This document shows positions 6,641-11,714 of a DNA stretch of 11,714 nucleotides, piece after piece (within the stretch, counting starts at the first letter, position 1; every line of letters starts with the position of its first letter). The position numbers were made by a program, and so were the translations under genes. Source of the stretch: an uncultured Collinsella sp. (GTDB taxonomy: Bacteria > Actinomycetota > Coriobacteriia > Coriobacteriales > Coriobacteriaceae); assembly GCA_900545605.1 (NCBI GenBank), contig UQZL01000048.1:1-11714 (forward strand). Reading direction: 5' to 3'. Under the pieces are notes generated by a model. It did no database searches. It was not told the origin of the DNA and saw only the letters and a program-made list of their open reading frames with translations.

Positions 6641-7348
6641 TTAGCGGCGGGCACGGAGCTTTTCGTAGCCTTCGGCGAAGAAGGCGACCGTCGCGGCGTC
6701 GGCCTCGGCGGCGTCCGTCTCAGTTGCGGGGACCACGCCGTGCTCGTCGCTCACCAGGAACAACGCGCCCTTAAGCTGCGCGGGAATGTCTACACGCGTG
6801 ACCGGGATGCCCTTGGTCTGGGCCAGCTGCTCAATGAGCGTCGCCGTGCCGCACAGGCACTCGTCCGCCGGCGCCACAAAGGCCAGCTCACCGTTGTTGA
6901 CAGCAGCGAGCAGCTCGGGCGCCACGCCGGTCTCGTCGGCCTCGGAACGGGCCTCGGCAGAGCGGGCACGCAGCGCCTTGGCCGAAGTATCGGCCAGCGG
7001 CTCGTACTCCCCCACCGTCATGGCGGCGTTGCCGTTGATGTCGATCACCAGCATGAGCACGCCGTCGTGTGCGGTGTAATCGCCCTCGGCAAGCGACCAC
7101 TCAACGTGCTGCTTGGCCCAACTGAGCATGTTATGGGTAAGCGGCTCGCCCTGCACCAGGCGCTCGGACAGCGCACGAATGTGGCGGTTGAGCATGGGTA
7201 CCTTTTTGTTGGACATGCGCCAGCGGCAGATAAGCGCGGGCTTGTCGAGCGTAAACTTCTCGACCGCCTCCTGATTGGCGCAAAAGTCCTCGTACGCACG
7301 CTGATCCTCGGCATTGCCAAACAGCTCGGCATCATCAATCTGGGGCAT
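6641..7348 (-). CDS. Uncharacterised protein, possibly a divergent class IV aminotransferase-like fold
   Basis: I do not recognise this 235-residue soluble protein. No signal peptide or membrane helix is visible. A faint pattern recalls class IV PLP aminotransferases: a VPMLNRHIRALSERL segment (about 50-64) like their substrate-side H..RL helix, and near the C-terminus LAQTKGIPVTRVDI followed about 16 residues later by VVPATETD, like their A..lGIPV and VVPV.E.D blocks. The diagnostic E(G)xxSN block is not apparent, so catalysis is doubtful. I chose the ATG at 7348, preceded by AAAGG with a 7-base spacer; an upstream in-frame ATG at 7372 (243 residues) is possible. It follows a terminator after purH and precedes the two-component operon by 178 bases, so it is probably its own unit. 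The coding call is firm, the fold is a guess. Confidence 0.8.
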   Translation of the reverse strand: MPQIDDAELFGNAEDQRAYEDFCANQEAVEKFTLDKPALICRWRMSNKKVPMLNRHIRALSERLVQGEPLTHNMLSWAKQHVEWSLAEGDYTAHDGVLMLVIDINGNAAMTVGEYEPLADTSAKALRARSAEARSEADETGVAPELLAAVNNGELAFVAPADECLCGTATLIEQLAQTKGIPVTRVDIPAQLKGALFLVSDEHGVVPATETDAAEADAATVAFFAEGYEKLRARR

Positions 7349-7380
7349 GGTTGTACCTTTCGTGTTAGTCATTCCGTCCT

Positions 7381-7386
7381 CTTATA
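7381..7386 (-). promoter_or_regulatory. Possible -10 element of the uncharacterised gene
   Basis: TATAAG on the minus strand sits directly after the T run of the preceding terminator and 33 bases before the ATG at 7348. If it is the -10, transcription would start at about 7374, almost on the alternative ATG at 7372, favouring the 7348 start. No convincing -35 exists; it would have to lie within the terminator hairpin. Confidence 0.25.
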
Positions 7387-7388
7387 CC

Positions 7389-7424
7389 AAAAAGACGGCC
7401 CTCCAAACGGAGCAGCCGTCTTTT
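7389..7424 (-). terminator. Terminator hairpin between purH and the uncharacterised gene
   Basis: AAAAGACGGC (7390-7399) pairs with GCCGTCTTTT (7415-7424), and an inner CTCC pairs with GGAG around AAAC. On the minus strand it ends in a run of five Ts, fitting termination of purH transcripts; on the plus strand four Ts follow, so it could work both ways. Confidence 0.85.
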
Positions 7425-7508
7425 GCGGAGATTATTTTAGAAGCGAGACGGTCCAAGGGACGAGATAACATCCCATCCTCCCCAGTCAACCTAACAGGTC
7501 GGCGAGGG

Positions 7509-7601
7509 TTGCCCAGGTGCCGCAGATTGCCGTGAAAGAGGAGCGATGCGTACTTGGGTACGCGAGCGACGAATGAGCGGCAAGGTGCGGTGGCTGGGCA
7601 A
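7509..7601. repeat. Nested inverted-repeat element, candidate structured RNA, downstream of purH
   Basis: Four paired tiers lie inside one another: TTGCCCAG (7509-7516) with CTGGGCAA (7594-7601), CCGCA (7520-7524) with TGCGG (7586-7590), TTGCCG (7527-7532) with CGGCAA (7578-7583), and GCGTAC (7548-7553) with GTACGC (7558-7563) around a TTGG loop. The third and fourth tiers are separated by two purine-rich unpaired strands of about 14-15 bases. It starts 22 bases past the purH stop in the minus direction, between purH and its terminator. There is no protein-coding signal. It may be a structured 3' untranslated element, an independent small RNA or a dispersed repeat; the acting strand is unknown. 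The flanking bases 7425-7508 show nothing else I can name. Confidence 0.7.
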
Positions 7602-7622
7602 GCCGCAGCGCCGCTTCCCTGC

Positions 7623-9230
7623 TTAATGGCGGAAATGCCTGGCACCTGTGAAGACCATCGCAATACCATGCTCGTTGCAGGCCTGGATGCTCTCGTCGTC
7701 ACGCTTGGAGCCGCCGGGCTGGATGATGCAGGTCACGCCGTGCGCGGCAAGCACGTCAACGTTGTCGCGGAACGGGAAGAACGCGTCGCTTGCGCAGGCA
7801 AAGCCGCCCTTCTCCACGCCCTCGCGCTCGCAGAAGTCCTCGGCACGCTCGCAGGCCAGCAACGCGGAATCCACGCGGTTGGGCTGACCCGGGCCCATGC
7901 CAATGCCGGCCTTACCCTTGGAGACCAGGATGGCGTTGGACTTAACGCCCTTGCAGACCTTCCAGGCAAACTCGAGCTCGGCCATCTCGGCGTCGGTGGG
8001 CTTGCGGTCGGTGGGGAACGTAAAGGTCGCGGGGTCCTCGGTCACGTGGTCGACTTCCTGCACCAGCATGCCGCCGTCGATGGAGCGCAGCTCCACCTGG
8101 GCACCGTGGTCCACGCCGCCGGTAGCCAGCACGCGCAGGTTGGGGCGCTTGGTCATGCGCTCGAGCGCCTCGGCGGTATAGCTCGGGGCGATGATGACCT
8201 CGACGAACTGCTTGTTCTGGTCGGCGAAGTGCTCAACCAACTCAAAGGGAACCTCGCGGTTGCAGGCGATGATGCCGCCGAAGGCGCTCTTGGGATCGCA
8301 GGCGAAAGCGCGGTCGTAGGCGGCCGTGATGTCCTCGGCAACGGCGGAACCGCAGGGGTTCTGATGCTTGAGGATCACGCAGGCCGGCTCGTCGAACTCG
8401 CGGACCAGGTTCCAAGCGGCGTCGGCGTCCAGATAGTTGTTGTAGCTGAGCGGCTTGCCCTGAATCTGCTCGGAGCCCACGAGCGGGAACTGAGAGCTCG
8501 CGGTGTTCTCACAGCCCTCGGCAAAGCGATAGACCGTGGCCTTCTGCTGCGGGTTCTCGCCATAGCGCAGGTCGTCGACCTTTTCCAGCGAGATCTCGAG
8601 CTTGGCAGAGGTGTCCGCCACGTCGCTTGCCTGGGCGGCAAGCCAACGGGAGATAGCCGTGTCGTAGGCGGCGGTAGTCTGGTAGACCTTCACCTGCAGG
8701 CGGCGACGGGTGGCAAGCGTGGTGCAGCCGCCAGTCTCGTGCATCTCGGCCAGGACGGCGTCGTAGTCAGCCGGATCAGAGATGACGGTAACGCTCGCAG
8801 CGTTCTTAGCGGCGGAGCGCAGCATGGAGGGACCGCCGATGTCGATGTGCTCGATGGCGTCCGCAAAGGTGACCTCGGGGTTGGCGACGGTCTTCTCGAA
8901 CTCGTACAGGTTGACGACGACCAAGTCGATCAGCTTAATGCCGTGCTGAGCGGCCTCCTGCATGTGCTGCTCGGAATCGCGGCGGGCCAGCAGCGCGCCG
9001 TGAACCTTGGGGTGCAGGGTCTTAACGCGGCCGTCCATCATCTCGGGATAGCCCGTGAACTCCTCGATGGGGGTTACGGGAACACCCGCGTCCTCGATGG
9101 CACGAGCCGTGCCGCCCGTAGAGATGATCTCGACGCCAAAGTCATCGACCAGCGTCCGTGCGAAATCGACGACACCCGTTTTATCGGTAACCGAGATCAA
9201 CGCGCGTGCGATCTTCACATCAGATCCCAT
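7623..9230 (-). CDS. purH: Bifunctional AICAR transformylase / IMP cyclohydrolase PurH
   Basis: Catalyses the last two steps of de novo purine synthesis: formyl transfer from 10-formyltetrahydrofolate to AICAR, then ring closure of FAICAR to IMP, in the cytoplasm. The 535 residues are full length for the family. The N-terminal cyclohydrolase domain (about 1-200) shows ISVTDKTG, STGGTARAI and KTLHPKVHGALLARRD (70-85). The transformylase domain shows LRYGENPQQ (221-229), the catalytic Lys-His pair K288-H289 in LKHQNPCG, and the conserved terminus VFTGARHFRH. The ATG at 9230 follows AGGAGG with a 5-6 base spacer. It is a single gene here; other pur genes are not in the window. A palindrome about 75-100 bases upstream may be a control site. 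Confidence 0.98.
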   Translation of the reverse strand: MGSDVKIARALISVTDKTGVVDFARTLVDDFGVEIISTGGTARAIEDAGVPVTPIEEFTGYPEMMDGRVKTLHPKVHGALLARRDSEQHMQEAAQHGIKLIDLVVVNLYEFEKTVANPEVTFADAIEHIDIGGPSMLRSAAKNAASVTVISDPADYDAVLAEMHETGGCTTLATRRRLQVKVYQTTAAYDTAISRWLAAQASDVADTSAKLEISLEKVDDLRYGENPQQKATVYRFAEGCENTASSQFPLVGSEQIQGKPLSYNNYLDADAAWNLVREFDEPACVILKHQNPCGSAVAEDITAAYDRAFACDPKSAFGGIIACNREVPFELVEHFADQNKQFVEVIIAPSYTAEALERMTKRPNLRVLATGGVDHGAQVELRSIDGGMLVQEVDHVTEDPATFTFPTDRKPTDAEMAELEFAWKVCKGVKSNAILVSKGKAGIGMGPGQPNRVDSALLACERAEDFCEREGVEKGGFACASDAFFPFRDNVDVLAAHGVTCIIQPGGSKRDDESIQACNEHGIAMVFTGARHFRH

Positions 9231-9304
9231 GCAGTCCTCCTGTCTGGTACGCCGCCGTGCTCTGTGAGTCGGTGATACGTCGATCTGCAGCGCTCGCGCA
9301 GCGG

Positions 9305-9326
9305 CATTGAAAATACTGATTCAATG
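9305..9326. promoter_or_regulatory. Palindrome in the purH / acetyltransferase divergent intergenic region
   Basis: Perfect 7-base arms CATTGAA and TTCAATG with an 8-base centre, in an AT-rich patch about 75-95 bases upstream of purH. Beside it are a 10-base palindrome GCATCGATGC and a GCGCATCGA direct repeat. The layout suits a repressor site over the purH promoter, but no clear -35/-10 pair was found. The rest of the 277-base gap (9231-9507) holds only the ribosome binding sites and an AT-rich CATAAT at about 9448. Confidence 0.4.
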
Positions 9327-9507
9327 TAGCGCATCGAGCGCATCGATGCACCCCGCAACGGGCGCATGTGCAGAAAAAGTTTGCGAGCGGAGGGGATGGG
9401 CACGGCACCGGGCACGGTGAGTTCATGGAACACAGGGGCACCATAATTAGATGCCAATAGCGTGGTAGAACTGTGCTCGATATGCATCCGCAAAAGAAAG
9501 AGGCACC

Positions 9508-10149
9508 ATGGTCTCGCGGGTTCTCTACCGACCGTTTGATACCGAAGACTTCGACGCCATCGCGCTGATCCTGCAACAGCTTTGGCATAACAATTCGGAT
9601 AACGATGAGTACAACCGCCTCGAAGCCGCGTGCGACCTCGCCTATTGCCTTTCATCCTCGACGTTTTCGCAGGTCGCCGTAATCGACGGCGAGGCGCGTG
9701 GCATTTCGCTTGCGCGCGCCGGACACAGCTCTGGCGCCACCGTCAACGAACATTGGATGGACACCGAACGTGCGCTGCTATCGCAGATGCGCGAGCTGGA
9801 GCCCGAGGCATGCGCCGAGTACCTCTCGTTTGTGCGCGCCACCATCCGGACCAACAACCGTCTGCTCGAGAGCAGCCCGCTGCCGCACGAATACGAGGTC
9901 ACGCTGCTCGCCGTCGACCCCGACGTCCATGGCCTGGGCGTTGGCTCGGTGCTGCTCGATGCCGCCGTCTCGCACCTGTCCTCACGCGGGGCAACGAGGG
10001 CGCACCTCTATACCGACTCCAACTGCTCGTGGAAGTTCTACGAGCTGCACGGCTTTAAGCGCACGTCCACGCACCGCGCCAACCGCGAAGAGCGCCGCCA
10101 CAACATGCCGCGCGAAAGCTTCCTCTACGAACTCGACCTAACCGCATAA
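9508..10149 (+). CDS. GNAT-family N-acetyltransferase
   Basis: Cytoplasmic acetyl-CoA-dependent acetyltransferase of 213 residues; the substrate cannot be told. Motif A, which binds the pyrophosphate of CoA, is VTLLAVDPDVHGLGVGSVLL (131-150), with HGLGVG in place of the usual (Q/R)xxGx(G/A). Motif B follows as HLYTDSNCSWKFYELHGFKR (166-185), with the Tyr of FYE at the place of the usual general acid. The N-terminal 130 residues are longer than in minimal GNATs and contain a helical stretch (about 83-121) that may form a substrate lid. The ATG at 9508 follows GAGG with a 4-base spacer. It is a single gene, divergent from purH and convergent with the IS110 transposase. Confidence 0.9.
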   Translation: MVSRVLYRPFDTEDFDAIALILQQLWHNNSDNDEYNRLEAACDLAYCLSSSTFSQVAVIDGEARGISLARAGHSSGATVNEHWMDTERALLSQMRELEPEACAEYLSFVRATIRTNNRLLESSPLPHEYEVTLLAVDPDVHGLGVGSVLLDAAVSHLSSRGATRAHLYTDSNCSWKFYELHGFKRTSTHRANREERRHNMPRESFLYELDLTA

Positions 10150-10495
10150 ACCTGGCAGTTAGGGACGTTCCTTTTAATATGAGCAGGACATTGTCAAGAG
10201 GCAAAATCGGGCCTGGCCCCAACGATATGGGGTCAGGCCCTCTCCCTATATCAGCCCGTCCGCGGCGACCTCGGCGTGTCTTACCGACGCTCGTCTTTGC
10301 AGTTTAATATCCGCCCGCGGCGATCTCTCGCTGGGCAATCCGTTGCTACGGCTGAGGCTTCTACGTCGAACCGACAGTCTGTGCACGCGTGTGGCGCCCT
10401 GGGCGCTCGCAGAAAAGGGACCTGAGGTTCGCCTCAACGGCTTCGGATCGAACCGCTTCCGGGGTGATCGGCTTATGTGCGGGGGACCGCCCCCC
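10150..10495. other. Non-coding stretch between acetyltransferase and transposase, containing the transposase-downstream end of the IS110 element
   Basis: No convincing gene lies in these 346 bases. They hold a strong hairpin (10209-10240), a pair of imperfect direct repeats centred on CGCGGCGA (10261-10268 and 10316-10323, 55 bp apart), small hairpins such as GCGCCCAGGGCGC and GAGGTTCGCCTC, and a G6/C-type hairpin directly after the transposase stop. Read outward on the minus strand there is a perfect -35 hexamer TTGACA at 10192-10197. Part of this must be the end of the insertion element; the boundary cannot be fixed because IS110 elements lack long terminal inverted repeats. In IS1111-group relatives this side carries the bridge RNA. 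Confidence 0.5.
10209..10240. terminator. Terminator-like hairpin downstream of the acetyltransferase gene
   Basis: GGGCCTG-G-CCCCA pairs with TGGGG-T-CAGGCCC, 13 pairs with one G-U, around a 6-base loop. On the plus strand it is followed by TCTCCC rather than a T run; on the minus strand GATTTTGCC follows. It may terminate either converging transcript, or belong to the insertion element. Confidence 0.55.
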
Positions 10496-11608
10496 CTACG
10501 CCCCCTCGGCCATGAGGCCGACCGCCCACACCCAGCAGGCGAGCTCGCGCGCCGTGGCCACGTTCGCCTTGTTGTTGTGGACCCCGCGCGCGAGCAGCGC
10601 CTTCCGCCTCTCGACCAGCCTCCGCACGCCCTTGGCGGCATGCCTGCGGGCGACCCGGTCCGGGGCCTGGCCCCTGGCGGGCTCCTTCGGCCGCCCCGAG
10701 CACGTCAGGTAGTGCCACGCGGCCTCGACCAGCGCCTTCCTCAGGTGTTTGTTGCCCGCCTTGGTGATCGCGCCCCTGCGGTCGCTCTCCCCGCTGGAGT
10801 GCTCGGAGGGCGTCAGGCCGACCCATGCGGCGAACGACCGGGCGTTCCCGAACCTCGAGAACTCGCCGGCCTCGAACACGAGGTCGGCGGCCGTCGCGGT
10901 GTCGACGCCCTTGAGGCAGCGCAGGGAGTCGACCCTCCTCCTCCACCTGGGCTTGCGGGCCTCGGCCTCGACGAGCCCCTCGAGCCTCGCCTTCTCCTCC
11001 GCCGCCCGCCTGACCGCGTCGACGTAGTAGGCGAGCACGTCGTTGTCGGCCCCCTCCGCGAACCTAATCGACTCGATCCAGGACCAGTGCGCCCGGGTCC
11101 AGTTGCCCTTCCTGCGGCCGGTGGGCGTCCTCTCGTCGAAGACGAGCCCGTGCCTGAGCAGGAACTTGGAGAGCCGCTGCTTCGAGCGCGAGAGGTCGTC
11201 CCTCGCGTCCTCGAGCGCCCTGGCCAGGTCGCGGGCGGCCTCGCACTCGTCGTCGGGGACCCACACCTCGACCACGTTGCCGACCGACAGCATGCGGGCG
11301 AGGAACTCGGCGTCGTTGCGGTCGTTCTTCCTGCGCCTGTCCGCGCTGGGCTTGATCATCTTCGAGACGGCGCCGACCGCGCAGCCGACCCCGAGGCCGG
11401 TGAGCCTCTTCTGCAGGTCGAAGCCCGTGACCCCGGACTCGTACACGCACCTGGCCCCGGGGTCCACGGAACGGACCCACTCCGCGACGGCGCCGGCGTC
11501 GTAGCCGAAGGTCGCGGCGCGCACCTCCCCGGTCATGACGTCGAGGGAGACGGCCTTTATCGAGCGGGCGTGGACGTCGAGGCCGACGAAGGTGGTAGTA
11601 TCGAGCAT
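10496..11608 (-). CDS. IS110-family transposase (DEDD recombinase)
   Basis: Transposase of an IS110-type element; in characterised members (IS621) a non-coding bridge RNA guides it to target and donor sites. The 370 residues include an N-terminal RuvC-like domain with the DEDD set: D11 in VGLDVH, E57 in VYESG, and D96/D99 in KNDRNDAEFLAR. The C-terminal domain starts near LKGVDTATAADL (232-243) and carries the serine nucleophile candidates S271/S272 in HSSGESDRRGAITKAGN. The domains look intact, so the element may be active. I chose the ATG at 11608, which follows GAAGGGG with a 5-base spacer and gives the compact family N-terminus; an ATG at 11623 is also in frame. Arginine is often AGG, including three in a row near residues 223-225, unlike neighbouring genes, which supports foreign origin. 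Its ribosome binding site lies within a long hairpin. Confidence 0.95.
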   Translation of the reverse strand: MLDTTTFVGLDVHARSIKAVSLDVMTGEVRAATFGYDAGAVAEWVRSVDPGARCVYESGVTGFDLQKRLTGLGVGCAVGAVSKMIKPSADRRRKNDRNDAEFLARMLSVGNVVEVWVPDDECEAARDLARALEDARDDLSRSKQRLSKFLLRHGLVFDERTPTGRRKGNWTRAHWSWIESIRFAEGADNDVLAYYVDAVRRAAEEKARLEGLVEAEARKPRWRRRVDSLRCLKGVDTATAADLVFEAGEFSRFGNARSFAAWVGLTPSEHSSGESDRRGAITKAGNKHLRKALVEAAWHYLTCSGRPKEPARGQAPDRVARRHAAKGVRRLVERRKALLARGVHNNKANVATARELACWVWAVGLMAEGA

Positions 11609-11610
11609 GG

Positions 11611-11704
11611 GAGCCCCTTCCATGAATGCGGCGTGGCCGCCGCGGTTGGATTAGACACTCACCATTGTCGGCCTAATCCGCGGTCTTTCATGCAGCAGGG
11701 GCTC
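11611..11704 (-). ncRNA. Branched hairpin in the IS110 upstream end: start-site masking structure and possible bridge RNA
   Basis: On the transposase-sense strand the outer stem pairs GAGCCCC with GGGGCTC (11698-11704 with 11611-11617), then ATGAA with TTCAT. The interior branches into a small GCGGC/GCCGC hairpin (11628-11640) and a longer arm pairing the two CCGCGG copies and GGATTAG with CTAATCC (11640-11654 with 11673-11683), which carries an 18-base loop. The GGGG of the transposase ribosome binding site is in the outer stem, three bases from the start codon. The fold is seen directly in the sequence; its role is inferred. In IS110-group elements the bridge RNA comes from this side, but the window ends 10 bases further on, so the element may extend beyond it. 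Confidence 0.6.
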
Positions 11705-11714
11705 TCAATGTTTT

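Noticed and set aside
6605..6643. Inverted repeat ATGAGTTTTT...AAAAATCAT after the uncharacterised gene as a terminator
   Set aside because: The stem is almost all A-T with a mismatch and a 14-base loop, and no T run follows on the minus strand.
7554..9275. A 573-codon plus-strand frame opposite purH
   Set aside because: purH is certain on the other strand; the frame's protein is a Gly/Val/Leu/His-rich antisense product without motifs.
10425..10460. GGTTCGATCC-type sequence resembling a tRNA T loop on the minus strand
   Set aside because: The flanking bases do not form a 5-bp T stem, and no acceptor or anticodon arms fit around it.
10186..11712. ACATTG-like sequence at both sides of the transposase as possible terminal inverted repeats
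   Set aside because: Only six bases match without gaps, which is expected by chance in this length, and IS110 elements usually lack clear terminal repeats.

Overview
This window looks like chromosomal DNA from a GC-rich gut actinobacterium of the Coriobacteriia, most likely Collinsella or a close relative. That is an inference from codon use, strong AGGAGG-type ribosome binding sites and the look of the proteins; no database was consulted. Most genes lie on the minus strand, and nine complete genes plus one partial gene are supported.

Right to left on the minus strand, roughly the direction of transcription. At 10496-11608 is an IS110-family transposase. A long branched hairpin (11611-11704) lies directly upstream of its start and pairs over its ribosome binding site, and about 250 nt of structured non-coding DNA follows its stop. 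Next to it, on the plus strand, is a GNAT acetyltransferase (9508-10149), transcribed divergently from purH (7623-9230), which encodes the enzyme for the last two steps of IMP synthesis. Downstream of purH is a ~190-nt non-coding stretch with a nested inverted-repeat element (7509-7601) and a terminator hairpin. Then comes an unrecognised protein (6641-7348), followed by a response regulator and histidine kinase pair (6462-4738) of the intramembrane-sensing, BceRS-like type.

Below the kinase is a HipBA-type toxin-antitoxin operon (4560-2978). Its promoter region carries three 24-bp palindromic operators spaced exactly 39 bp apart. The toxin keeps all the kinase residues I could place. HipA converges on a plus-strand universal stress protein gene (2363-2800), and the two share a strong terminator hairpin; a second, 91-nt nested hairpin lies just after the stress gene. 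Further left are uppP (2113-1133, undecaprenyl-diphosphate phosphatase with an unusual acidic insertion) and the 5' part of a UvrD/PcrA-type helicase gene (905 to the window edge), which has an odd Pro/Ala-rich N-terminal extension.

The genes form no single pathway. Housekeeping functions (nucleotide synthesis, cell-wall lipid recycling, DNA repair) are interspersed with accessory modules. By eye the hipBA module is more AT-rich and the transposase more GC-rich, with heavy AGG arginine use, than their neighbours, so both look like later arrivals. The most interesting items are the IS110 non-coding ends (possible bridge RNA plus start-site masking), the regular hipBA operator array, and the two large nested hairpins at 2814-2904 and 7509-7601.
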